Source: CAZKRU01 sp964555235 (GTDB lineage Bacteria > Verrucomicrobiota > Verrucomicrobiia > Methylacidiphilales > CAMAQI01). Taken from it: a stretch of DNA of 27,887 bases. Location of the stretch: the NCBI GenBank assembly GCA_964555235.1, contig CAZKRU010000059.1, positions 1-27,887 on the forward strand, read 5' to 3'. Under the pieces are notes generated by a model. That model saw only the letters and a program-made list of their open reading frames with translations. It did not search any database and was not told where the DNA came from. Positions 1 through 7,987 of this stretch are shown piece by piece (the stretch's first letter is position 1; each line of letters begins with the position of its first letter). Both the position numbers and the translations under genes were made by a program.

Positions 1-670
1 AACGCTCGCGTGCAAAGGACATGGTTGGCGCTGCAGGCGACTCGCTCGGCTTGGTCGGGTTTTGGGATCGCGGTGTGGGCGGCCTCGGAGGGGGCTGCTG
101 TGGGTTTGCTTGTGGAATGACGGGAACTCCCTCTTCCGGAAGTTCCTGACGCTCCGTCGGCTTCTCCGGAGGATGTTGCAAGGTCGGTTTTTCCTCAGGC
201 GCTGGTGGACGGGACCTCTCGGGAGTCGAAGGTTGTGGTGCCGTCTTGGAAGGCTGAATCCGGGGACTCTCCTGGTAGGAAATAGCGGCTCGGGGATCTC
301 CGGAGAGTTGAGGAATTGCAGAGTTCCGTTCCGTCCCCCGTTCTGGACTCCGAAGACGGGTGTTATGTTCTGATTCCAAAACAGCATTCGGGTTTTCCTG
401 TGCCACCTCCTGACTCGGATCCGTCGGAATAAACATATTCCGCTTCGGACTGTTTTCCTGAAGCTCCGGAGGGGCCTGACTCATTTCGATCATCGTTAAG
501 GTCGGAGGCTCTTGATCCACCGGAACGCTTGGAATAAAATGCAGCCAGTCCGACGGCAGCGCCCCCCAAAGAGCAAAAAGAAGGAAATGAAATGCGAGCG
601 AAGCCAAAACCCAAAGGGTAATCGCATCGTACCAAGGTGTCGATTCCTCTCGTGTCAAACGGTCATGCAT
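1..670 (-). CDS. TonB-like envelope protein, C-terminus beyond window edge
   Basis: An open frame on the minus strand begins at ATG 668-670 (MHDRLTREES) and has no stop before base 1, so about 223 residues are visible and the C-terminus is missing. Residues 15-38 form one strongly hydrophobic segment, giving an N-in, periplasmic-out topology. From residue 45 the chain is rich in Pro, Glu, Ser and Gln, like the periplasm-spanning linkers of TonB and TolA. A GGAG sits about 5 nt before the ATG, and the start is 12 bp after the permease stop, so it is the last visible gene of the envelope run. TonB or TolA would transduce inner-membrane energy to the outer membrane, but the diagnostic C-terminal domain lies outside the window. 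The name rests on architecture only; a divisome or other Pro-rich anchor protein is also possible. Confidence 0.6.
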   Translation of the reverse strand, partial: MHDRLTREESTPWYDAITLWVLASLAFHFLLFALWGALPSDWLHFIPSVPVDQEPPTLTMIEMSQAPPELQENSPKRNMFIPTDPSQEVAQENPNAVLESEHNTRLRSPERGTERNSAIPQLSGDPRAAISYQESPRIQPSKTAPQPSTPERSRPPAPEEKPTLQHPPEKPTERQELPEEGVPVIPQANPQQPPPRPPTPRSQNPTKPSESPAAPTMSFARER

Positions 671-682
671 GCAACTCCATGA

Positions 683-1801
683 TCACTTTTGGTTCACTCG
701 CCAAATCATGATAAATCCCAGTGTCTGAAAAATAAGATTGGGGGCCCAGATGATGATCTCCGGATAAACATTGGCATTACTCTTCAATGCCTCGGCGAGA
801 ACTACGATAAAATAATAAGCAATCACCACCCCAAGACTCATCGCCACCCCCACAGAAGTCTCCCGCCTCCCCGTCTGAATCGCCAGCGGAACCCCCACCA
901 GCACAAAAGTCAGACAGGAGAACGAGAAAGCAATTCGCTTTTGGATCTCCGTCAGCATGGAAGAGATCATCGACTTTTCCTGGATCGCAGTCGTGTAAAA
1001 AAGGTCCTTGGTAATCTCATTAATCGTCGAAACTCCGATTCCCCGCTTCTGTTTCACTTTCCCGACGACATCCTTAAAGGGGATCACCAACGGCATCTCC
1101 CGCGCACGTCCCCCTGCTTGTACTTTCGAGACATCCCCCGAGGCCGCCCCTGGGCGATCCTCCTGACGGACTTGATAAAGATGCAGTACTAAATTTTGCT
1201 GCAACGCGTCGACACGAATTTCCCCCCGATCCGCTCGAATGGATCGAATCACCTGACCCGCATCATTGAGCTGCCAAAGAAAAACATCCTCCACCTGATT
1301 CCCGGTTCTGCTTCCAATATAAAAACGAAACCCCGGGAATCGGTCAATCGGCTGCCCCGGGGTAAAAAATGAGATCGGATTACTCGTCACCACCTCAGAA
1401 CCGATCTCCTTAAATGCGAGCCGGCACTGCGGCGCAATAAATGAATTCACAAAAAAACTGATAAAACTAAAAAGAATCGCCAACCAAATCGCGGGGGCAA
1501 TCAAGGGAGCTAATCCAATTCCACTCGCCTTCATTGCCAACAGTTCCCGATCCTGTGAAAGCCGTCCGAATACTAACAGCACCGCAATCAGCAGCCCCCA
1601 CGGAAGCGTATACGTCAGCGTCCACGGAATCAGCAAAAAGACCAACTTGAGAATGAGCATCAGGGAAACTTCGGTATTGAGCAGCAGATCAAAGACGTCC
1701 TTAAATACATTGACGAGGACGAGCAAAAAAGTGAGGACCCCAATGGTCGTGAAGGAGACCAAGAGCAGTTCTTTAAAGAGAAATCGGTAAATAAGCTTCA
1801 C
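683..1801 (-). CDS. LptF/LptG-family permease (YjgP/YjgQ)
   Basis: The 372-residue product has the LptF/LptG layout: about three transmembrane helices in the first 125 residues, a periplasmic beta-rich domain (about 130-295), then three helices to the C-terminus. The family usually has 350-390 residues. LptF and LptG form the membrane part of the LptB2FG ABC complex that extracts lipopolysaccharide from the inner membrane and passes it to LptC/LptA. The segment near residues 80-95 (GRLSQDRELLAMKASGIG) matches the coupling-helix region that touches LptB in this family. The start is GTG, 42 bp after murI. Only one paralogue is in the window and the sequence does not decide between LptF and LptG. 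It implies an LPS-type outer membrane. Confidence 0.9.
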   Translation of the reverse strand: MKLIYRFLFKELLLVSFTTIGVLTFLLVLVNVFKDVFDLLLNTEVSLMLILKLVFLLIPWTLTYTLPWGLLIAVLLVFGRLSQDRELLAMKASGIGLAPLIAPAIWLAILFSFISFFVNSFIAPQCRLAFKEIGSEVVTSNPISFFTPGQPIDRFPGFRFYIGSRTGNQVEDVFLWQLNDAGQVIRSIRADRGEIRVDALQQNLVLHLYQVRQEDRPGAASGDVSKVQAGGRAREMPLVIPFKDVVGKVKQKRGIGVSTINEITKDLFYTTAIQEKSMISSMLTEIQKRIAFSFSCLTFVLVGVPLAIQTGRRETSVGVAMSLGVVIAYYFIVVLAEALKSNANVYPEIIIWAPNLIFQTLGFIMIWRVNQK

Positions 1802-1843
1802 CGAAGAAGACCCTAATCGGCATTTTTCACAAACGCAAGGCCG

Positions 1844-2656
1844 TTACGATCCCCAATCCAATCGTTCAATTGAGTTCACCGAGCTCTTCAGAAATCGTTC
1901 TGCAAGCGGCCTGAATCTCGGAGAAAGATCCGTGGCGAAAATTCGAACCTCCCCCGAATCCTGACCCAAGGGACGCAAGAGCCCATGCGATTCCAATACC
2001 AATTGAAGCTTGAGGGCCATATTATCCGCAGAATCAACCAACTCCATCTGTCCGGCCACAATCGTTTGAATCATCCCCTTGAGCAGCGGATAATGAGTGC
2101 AACCGAGCACCAACGTATCGACCCGCGCTTCGAGCATCGGCTGCAAATATTCCGCAAGGACCAGATGGGTCGCCGCATGATTCAACCAATCTTCCTCAAT
2201 GAGAGGGACCAATAAGGGAGTGGCAAAGGGAAAAATTTTAAGATCCGCTCTTCGCTTCAATAAAGCTTTTTGATAAGCACCGCTCCCAATCGTCCCCGTC
2301 GTACCAATAATTCCGATCCTTCCGGACTGGGTCGCACTCAAGGCTGCATCAACCCCCGGCTCAATCACTCCCAATACCGGAAGATCAAATCGCGATTGTA
2401 ATTCCTCAAGACTGTACGCGGTGGCGGTGTTGCAGGCGACTACCACGGCTTTTACCTGTTGATCTGAGAGGTATTGCGTGATTTGGCGAGAATAGGCCGT
2501 AATGGTCTCCGGAGATTTATTTCCATAGGGAACTCGCGCAGTATCTCCTACATACAAAATATCCTCCGATGGAAGCAACCGACGGATCGCTTGTACTACG
2601 GTTAATCCGCCGACCCCGGAGTCAAAAACTCCAATCGCTCCCGCACCGAGACTCAC
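1844..2656 (-). CDS. murI: Glutamate racemase MurI
   Basis: Glutamate racemase interconverts L- and D-glutamate to supply D-Glu for the peptidoglycan stem peptide in the cytosol. The 270-residue length is normal. Family motifs are intact: GVFDSGVGGLTV near residues 9-20, the first catalytic Cys in ACNTAT (C75), and the second in LGCTHYPLL (C186, with H188 beside it). The start is GTG at 2654-2656 and shares 4 bases with the amidase stop (GTGA), so translational coupling is likely. Its place between an amidase and an LPS permease fits an envelope operon. Aspartate racemases share the fold, but the GCTHYPLL and FDSGVGG motifs favour MurI strongly. Confidence 0.96.
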   Translation of the reverse strand: MSLGAGAIGVFDSGVGGLTVVQAIRRLLPSEDILYVGDTARVPYGNKSPETITAYSRQITQYLSDQQVKAVVVACNTATAYSLEELQSRFDLPVLGVIEPGVDAALSATQSGRIGIIGTTGTIGSGAYQKALLKRRADLKIFPFATPLLVPLIEEDWLNHAATHLVLAEYLQPMLEARVDTLVLGCTHYPLLKGMIQTIVAGQMELVDSADNMALKLQLVLESHGLLRPLGQDSGEVRIFATDLSPRFRPLAERFLKSSVNSIERLDWGS

Positions 2657-3936
2657 GGAATTCGCTCCGCTTCGGGATTCGGAACCTCCTGTGGGACGTC
2701 CTTTCTCAAATCAGGCTGAGGCATCCTCGGTTGAAGCGGATAGATAATCACTTCTGGCTCCACCGAATTCGTTCCTTGAGGCTCTTGTTTTGCGCTTGGA
2801 GTTGTCTCCGGAGCTGAAGGATTTACGATTACATTGGTCGCAATGACTGGAGCTGCATGGGTTGCCGGTTTCTCCGGGATCGGCTTAACCACAGGATTCG
2901 TGGTGAGATTGGTGGAAGCAGGGGAAATCTTTGGCAAGGCCGGTTTCTCCAACGGCTTTCCATTTCTAAAAAAGACCTTAATTCCGCGAGCAATTGCCTC
3001 CGCCAGTTTCTGACGATATTCAACCTGTTCAATCCGGCTCGCCTCCTGACGATTGGAAAGAAATCCCCCCTCCACGAGAACTGCGGGGAGACGGCACTCT
3101 TTCAGAACCACAAATCGGGCGCGCTTCACCCCACGATCCGCATCTGAATCATTCGGATTCAACGCGCTAATGACCTCTCGATGAATTTTATTTGCAAGGA
3201 GAATGTTCAAAAGATCGTTGTCATTTCCCGGCATTTTTTGAAAATTGAATTTGTAAACTTTACCCCCGGCATCCGTGGATCCCCCACCCCACGGCGAAAG
3301 ACAATACGTCTCAATGCCACGCGCACTCCCGGTCGCATCGTTATAATGAATACTCACAAAAACATAGTCCTTGTAGCGATCCCCCATTCTTGCACGATCT
3401 GACAGCTCTATAAAAACGTCCGTACGTCGGGTCATTGCCACCGGAATCTTCGCCTCTTTCAATATTTTTTCCAAACGCATTGCCGTATCCAACGTACAAT
3501 CCTTCTCCCGTTTTCCCCGACGACTTGCCGCTCCGCGATCCTCACCCCCATGTCCAGGATCAATCAGAACGCCCTTCCATTCATGCCCCTGCTCCACAAC
3601 CTCAGGACGTAATACCGGCTCGAATAGCTTCGCTAGATCTCTTCGAGAAATCAGCCAGTCCTTTGCGCCGGTTTCAATCGAGAACGAAAGCCAGTGACGG
3701 ACGCCATCAATCAGGACTTCGCGACTTCCCCGGCGAAAAACAATCTCAGTCCCATTCCCTTTGGCCTTGAAATACTCCTGCTCTCCGACACTGCTGTAAG
3801 TGAGATGATAAAACTCACAAAAAGACTTGAGGGTCACAAACTCCATTCCTCCTTGAGTCACGACTTCCCAATCGGCGCGCAAAATTCCGCACCCCAGAAA
3901 AACTCCTAACCCAATCCATAAAAGGCGAATTCGCAT
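2653..3936 (-). CDS. N-acetylmuramoyl-L-alanine amidase (Amidase_3), secreted
   Basis: A zinc amidase that cleaves the bond between MurNAc and L-Ala in peptidoglycan. From ATG 3934-3936 it has 427 residues: a signal peptide (1-21), a beta-rich N-terminal domain resembling copper-amine-oxidase-like/AMIN stalks (about 22-112), an Amidase_3 domain (about 121-325) and a Pro/Thr/Asn-rich tail. The zinc and catalytic residues of AmiC-type enzymes are visible: H129 in IDPGHGG, E144, H197 in SIHYND and E289 in LVEGGFLSN. A longer reading to 4095 would run inside panC and precede the signal peptide, so I reject it; AAGGG lies upstream of the chosen ATG. The gene begins 10 bp after panC. The long disordered tail is unusual for AmiC and might be a wall- or partner-binding extension. 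Confidence 0.92.
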   Translation of the reverse strand: MRIRLLWIGLGVFLGCGILRADWEVVTQGGMEFVTLKSFCEFYHLTYSSVGEQEYFKAKGNGTEIVFRRGSREVLIDGVRHWLSFSIETGAKDWLISRRDLAKLFEPVLRPEVVEQGHEWKGVLIDPGHGGEDRGAASRRGKREKDCTLDTAMRLEKILKEAKIPVAMTRRTDVFIELSDRARMGDRYKDYVFVSIHYNDATGSARGIETYCLSPWGGGSTDAGGKVYKFNFQKMPGNDNDLLNILLANKIHREVISALNPNDSDADRGVKRARFVVLKECRLPAVLVEGGFLSNRQEASRIEQVEYRQKLAEAIARGIKVFFRNGKPLEKPALPKISPASTNLTTNPVVKPIPEKPATHAAPVIATNVIVNPSAPETTPSAKQEPQGTNSVEPEVIIYPLQPRMPQPDLRKDVPQEVPNPEAERIP

Positions 3937-3946
3937 TGAGAAACCC

Positions 3947-4729
3947 TTATCCCACACGATCCAAGGGGCGATTGTCAAGAAGACGCGTCTTCCCCACCCA
4001 AGCTGCAACACACAAGCGGCCATTGACGGCTTCCACATAGTCCAATCGAATTCCCTTCCGCTTCCCCAGCTCTCGCCGCAACCAAAGGACGCCATCCTTG
4101 CGACTCACTGCAATTTGAAGCAACAGTGGAATTGCCAGTGCCACCTGCCGCTCTGAAGTCGTGAGGTAGGAGTTTCGGGAGCTCAAGGCGAGCCCATCGC
4201 GATCTCGAACCATCTCGACGGGAACGATCTTTACCGGAACATCGAGATCTCTTACCATGCGCTGAATCACTTCCACTTGCTGAGCGTCTTTCCACCCAAA
4301 ATAGGCTCGATCTGGAGCGACTAAATTCAAGAGTTTGAGCACCACTGTTGCGACACCTCGAAAATGCCCCGACCGGCTCCTTCCACATCTTCCTTGAGAA
4401 ACTTCCTCCTCGCTCACCCAGGTCGATGCATCCGGGAGATAAAGATTCTGCGGAGCAAAAACCAAATCGACCTTCGCTCTTTGACAAAGATTCAAATCCC
4501 GAGACTTGGGCCGGGGATAACGGCTCAGATCTTCATTTGCTCCAAATTGGGTGGGATTCACATAAATACTCACCACGACTCGGTCACACTCGCGAGAGGC
4601 GACCTCGACGAGCTTCAAATGTCCCGCATGCAAGGCTCCCATGGTCGGAACAAAACCAATCCGTCGATGCTCTTTTTTCCAAGAACGAACAACGCGACCC
4701 AGTGCTTCACGACTAGAAACGGTTCTCAT
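3947..4729 (-). CDS. panC: Pantothenate synthetase PanC
   Basis: Pantoate-beta-alanine ligase makes pantothenate, the coenzyme A precursor, through a pantoyl-adenylate. Motifs in order: FVPTMGALHAGH (residues 26-37, nucleotide-binding HxGH), SIYVNPTQF (54-62), GHFRGVATVV (121-130), FGWKDAQQ (144-151) and LSSRNSYL (182-189). The chosen ATG at 4727-4729 overlaps the kinase stop as ATGA, and the enzyme then has 260 residues, slightly shorter than the usual 275-285 because the C-terminal subdomain is trimmed. An upstream ATG at 4759 would add ten residues inside the kinase and is less likely. No panB or panD is visible. Its place among sugar-acid and wall genes may be simple operon packing. Confidence 0.95.
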   Translation of the reverse strand: MRTVSSREALGRVVRSWKKEHRRIGFVPTMGALHAGHLKLVEVASRECDRVVVSIYVNPTQFGANEDLSRYPRPKSRDLNLCQRAKVDLVFAPQNLYLPDASTWVSEEEVSQGRCGRSRSGHFRGVATVVLKLLNLVAPDRAYFGWKDAQQVEVIQRMVRDLDVPVKIVPVEMVRDRDGLALSSRNSYLTTSERQVALAIPLLLQIAVSRKDGVLWLRRELGKRKGIRLDYVEAVNGRLCVAAWVGKTRLLDNRPLDRVG

Positions 4730-6201
4730 TCGATAGTTGAACCAAAGGATTGCAGGCATCTCTGTTCCAACGTTTCCTGGCGGAGACGCGCTTCTTGATA
4801 GGCTCGGTGAATCATGGGACGATGACGAATCTCCGGCCCCTTACCGTCATTCAAAAACTTGATACTGAGTCGTTCCAACACATAAACTGCTGCACCCCGT
4901 AAGGAGGCTTCCGGCTCCGGATTTGGCATCACGGGGCGTCCTAATATATCGGCCAAGCGCTGCATGGCGCTCCGCGATTTCTGAATCCCGCCAGAAACGA
5001 GAAACCTTAGAGGAGATTTTTCCACCTTTTGGACTTCTCCCGCAATCTGTGCCAATCGGAGAAAACTCGCTTCGGTCGTTGCCTGAAGCAATTGCAAGGC
5101 GGTCGTACTTTGACGAAGTCCGACGATCATTCCGGGAAGCTCTTCAGGCCAGGTCGGGGCGCGCTCTGCCGTCCAAAAGGGAAGCACCGTCAATCCATGG
5201 TCCGGCAACGGATGTGAACGTAAATACCGTTCGATTGTTTTTTCGTCAGGCTCCCGAAACGCATGAATGCTCCAAGCACGCAGATTTCCTGCATTACTGA
5301 TCGCGCCTCCGACCAAATAGCGCTCCTCATCGATGCGATAACAAAAGAGTCCAAACGGAGCTTGAGCCACCTTCCCTCGTTTTACAACTCGCAATGCCGC
5401 ACTCGTTCCAAAATTAATCGCAGCCAATCCGGGACGTGTCGCCCCGGATCCAAGATTACTTGCCGCGCCATCTCCAATGGCTGCAAACCACCGTGCATTC
5501 GCCAACTCTGGAAAAACGCGGCGGCGTTCCTGAAGCATTCCCGAAGAATCAAGTGAGACCGGATTCATGCGAGTCGAATCAATCTCACATTGCTTCATGA
5601 GATTTTCATCCCATGCAAGTGCCGAAGGATTGTAGAAACCAGTCCCCGTAGCCATCCCAGGCGCACAAAATTGATAGTCGCAAAAATAACTGTAAAGCCA
5701 TTCCGCAGGAGAAACCCAACGCACCACTTTTGAAAAAAGTTTCGGCTGCGTGCGTAATATCCCTCGCAATTTCGAAGGCCAGAACGAAGTCCGCAACATG
5801 CATCCCGTTCGTGAATGCACTTCACGCTCATCCAATTCTTTCCGAAGGGCTGCGGCATCGACAGCAGAACGACTGTCCGCCCAGGTAATCACTGGCATCA
5901 AAGGATCCCCTTCACGATCCAGCCCCATCAGACTGTGCCAAAAGCAGGACATTCCGACTCCGAGAATGGGGCGGCTACTTAACTTTTTGTTTTTTCGGTA
6001 AGCTTGAATCGTTCCTTTCATGACCTCCGTCAGGGCATGAAGCAGATGATGCGGGAGCAACTCAGCCCGACCGGCCCCATCCACTTGAAGCGGGTAGCTT
6101 TTTTGAAAAGTCGTCTCAATTAAACGTTTCCCTTGATGATCAAACAACGCCGAACGTGTTGATGACGTTCCTACATCCAATGCCAAAACAAGTGCCTTCA
6201 T
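4726..6201 (-). CDS. FGGY-family carbohydrate kinase, gluconokinase-like
   Basis: FGGY kinases phosphorylate sugars or sugar acids with ATP in the cytosol. From ATG 6199-6201 the product has 491 residues. The N-terminal ATP-binding motif is LALDVGTSSTR (6-16), the likely catalytic base is D244 in AIGDGAASNLGSG, followed by NFGTSAAL (263-270), VGGAISNAGN (297-306) and the C-terminal LVSGGI stretch. The segment HSLMGLDREGDPLMPVITW with the following RTGC and WPSKL motifs (residues 89-145) resembles bacterial gluconokinases of this superfamily more than xylulokinases or glycerol kinases, though substrate cannot be proved from sequence. It starts 11 bp after the LarA-family gene and overlaps panC. 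A start at 6228 would lie inside the upstream gene and put nine extra residues before the ATPase motif, so it is not preferred. Confidence 0.88.
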   Translation of the reverse strand: MKALVLALDVGTSSTRSALFDHQGKRLIETTFQKSYPLQVDGAGRAELLPHHLLHALTEVMKGTIQAYRKNKKLSSRPILGVGMSCFWHSLMGLDREGDPLMPVITWADSRSAVDAAALRKELDEREVHSRTGCMLRTSFWPSKLRGILRTQPKLFSKVVRWVSPAEWLYSYFCDYQFCAPGMATGTGFYNPSALAWDENLMKQCEIDSTRMNPVSLDSSGMLQERRRVFPELANARWFAAIGDGAASNLGSGATRPGLAAINFGTSAALRVVKRGKVAQAPFGLFCYRIDEERYLVGGAISNAGNLRAWSIHAFREPDEKTIERYLRSHPLPDHGLTVLPFWTAERAPTWPEELPGMIVGLRQSTTALQLLQATTEASFLRLAQIAGEVQKVEKSPLRFLVSGGIQKSRSAMQRLADILGRPVMPNPEPEASLRGAAVYVLERLSIKFLNDGKGPEIRHRPMIHRAYQEARLRQETLEQRCLQSFGSTIE

Positions 6202-6212
6202 TGTATTCCGAA

Positions 6213-7493
6213 TTAAACCCGAGCCCACTCGGGGGGATGTGTTAATTGAAAGAGCATCTCACCCGCCTTTGGAACACAAAGAATCCCCTCCGCCTCCCGA
6301 TTCATAAAATCTTCCTTGCGAATCGTTTTTGGATCGCGATACCCAAAATTGATTTTCCGACAGGTCTCTTCGGAAATTCCCGTGGCGAGAGTTACCCGGG
6401 CCCTCGGCTTCTCAATCCCATTCTCGTAAGTTCCCTGTCCATACACGTGGGTACTGTGCGCTAAAACTCCCCACGGATAATCTTTAAATCGATCCCACTG
6501 TTTCAGGAAATAATCGCGACAGTGATAGCCAATCTCCTCAATCAATCGTCCATGCGTTACCGAAACCTCATGAATATGCGGAGCATAGATAATTAACTCG
6601 CCATCATCTGCCAGGACTGGTTCCAACTTATACATACACTTTCCCCCGACCCAGAGCTCATCGTACATCGGCGGTGCACATGAGAGGATGGTTTGAAATG
6701 GTTTCTCTTTATAACAAATGTGGAGTTTCCGGGAGAGTTCGCTCGCCTGATCCCACGCACCGACGGGATCCCCGTAGGAGACGCCGGCAAAGCCACCCCC
6801 GTCCACTACCATGCAAAAGCAACGTTTTTCAATAGGGACCAGTGCCGCCGCACGATCGACGACCTTTCGCACGGGGGTCCACTTATTTCCGATAATTCGG
6901 GCATTCGTAACAACAGCTCCCAGCCAGTGAAAAAAGTTGAGAATTTCAGGACCGCTCACTCCTGGGAAGAGATATTTATTCCCGCCCGAAAACCCGACGA
7001 CTTCATGCGGAAAAACCGGACCCAAAATCAGAATCCGATCGTATTCCAATACCCGGCGATTGACCTCAACGCCGACCTCCATTTCAAAAAGCCCCCCGGA
7101 AAGCTCTCGAATCTCCGAAGCCGGGATCGATCCGACCCGAACCAATTGTGAAGGGTCGTCCCATGCGTGATTATAAACGGTCACCTTTCCGTAAAGGGTC
7201 TTCCGCTCTTCGGGAGTAATCTCCAAACGTTGATTGATCGCCTCCTCTGACATCGGAGGATGGGTCCCTAGTGCGATCAGAAGATCCAACGATTTCACCA
7301 CCGGTCCGACTTGCTCAAAGAATAATTTAAACATTAACCCAACGGGAGCCGTCCGGGTCCCGTCCGGGATAATCATCACCACCCGTTTTCCCCGATAATC
7401 CTCCAAGTCACAGGAACTGGAAATAAAAGTCCGGACTTCGGATTCCGACAAACCTTGGGGAGTGGATGCTTGAAGCGAATGAATCTGACTCAT
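6213..7493 (-). CDS. larA: LarA-family (DUF2088) nickel-pincer hydroxy-acid racemase/epimerase
   Basis: LarA enzymes racemise or epimerise 2-hydroxy acids with a covalently bound nickel-pincer nucleotide (NPN). The 426-residue protein keeps the residues known from Lactiplantibacillus LarA at matching spacing: D44-G-T-R47 (D72/R75 there), H78 in ALGTHPP (H108), H163 (H174), K173 (K184, which carries the cofactor) and H189 (H200, nickel ligand). The H163-K173-H189 spacing of 10 and 16 equals that of LarA. It should therefore be a true NPN enzyme if the cofactor is made; larB, larC and larE are not in this window. The superfamily includes lactate, malate and phenyllactate racemases and a D-gluconate 2-epimerase. 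The adjacent gluconokinase-like gene suggests a sugar-acid substrate here (inference). Confidence 0.9.
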   Translation of the reverse strand: MSQIHSLQASTPQGLSESEVRTFISSSCDLEDYRGKRVVMIIPDGTRTAPVGLMFKLFFEQVGPVVKSLDLLIALGTHPPMSEEAINQRLEITPEERKTLYGKVTVYNHAWDDPSQLVRVGSIPASEIRELSGGLFEMEVGVEVNRRVLEYDRILILGPVFPHEVVGFSGGNKYLFPGVSGPEILNFFHWLGAVVTNARIIGNKWTPVRKVVDRAAALVPIEKRCFCMVVDGGGFAGVSYGDPVGAWDQASELSRKLHICYKEKPFQTILSCAPPMYDELWVGGKCMYKLEPVLADDGELIIYAPHIHEVSVTHGRLIEEIGYHCRDYFLKQWDRFKDYPWGVLAHSTHVYGQGTYENGIEKPRARVTLATGISEETCRKINFGYRDPKTIRKEDFMNREAEGILCVPKAGEMLFQLTHPPEWARV

Positions 7494-7539
7494 GAGTCAG
7501 GAAATCCTAGAGATCCAACCTTCACCAAGCAAGCGACTT

Positions 7540-7953
7540 CTACTGAATTTTGAAATTCAATGCACGCATCAACGCAGCGTACATATCCGAGGGTCGCACG
7601 GATTTACTAACATAGCCACTCGCCCCGGCATTAATGGCAGCACGAAGTTTCTGCTCATCATATCCTTCCCCCGTAAAAATCACGATCGGAAGAGTCGAAA
7701 ACTCCTTACGCACACTCTCCAAAATGTTAATCCCATCCTGATCGGGAAGCCCCAAGTTTAAATCCAAAATCACCGCATCACAGGGATTTTCACGTAACCA
7801 ACTCAAGACCTGAAGGCCATCAGTAAGATAGGATCCTTCGTGGCCAAATTTTTTAAGATATTCGACTAAAAACTCGTCAATTTGGATATTGTCATCAACA
7901 ATCAAAAAACGCTTCGCCTCTTTCTGGAAAACTTTCTTAAGGAAGCCAAACAT
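7540..7953 (-). CDS. Single-domain response regulator (CheY-like)
   Basis: A 137-residue receiver domain with no output domain. The acidic pocket is D20/D21, the phospho-acceptor is D64 in VILDLNLGLPD, the switch residue is T94 in IVIFTGEG, and the conserved lysine is K117 in GYVSKSVRP. All active-site residues are present, so it should be phosphorylated by a histidine kinase encoded elsewhere. The first 14 residues (FLKKVFQKEAKR) are a basic, amphipathic extension not typical of CheY. The gene lies 34 bp after the secreted-protein gene and 46 bp before the LarA-family gene on the same strand, so co-transcription is possible. No kinase or DNA-binding partner is in the window, so the output is unknown. 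Confidence 0.93.
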   Translation of the reverse strand: MFGFLKKVFQKEAKRFLIVDDNIQIDEFLVEYLKKFGHEGSYLTDGLQVLSWLRENPCDAVILDLNLGLPDQDGINILESVRKEFSTLPIVIFTGEGYDEQKLRAAINAGASGYVSKSVRPSDMYAALMRALNFKIQ

Positions 7954-7987
7954 ACAGTCGTGAAGCCTATCAAAAATAGAACCGACG

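Noticed and set aside
62..373. Plus-strand open frame of 103 codons
   Set aside because: It lies antisense to the Pro-rich TonB-like frame, is Arg/Leu-rich, and has no recognisable motif; it is an artefact of the opposite frame.
363..635. Minus-strand open frame of 90 codons (Ser/Gly-rich)
   Set aside because: It overlaps the TonB-like gene in another frame; the TonB-like frame has a start with GGAG, a clear TM helix and Pro-rich continuation.
3937..4095. N-terminal extension of the amidase
   Set aside because: It runs inside panC, precedes the signal peptide and has no ribosome-binding site; the ATG at 3936 fits.
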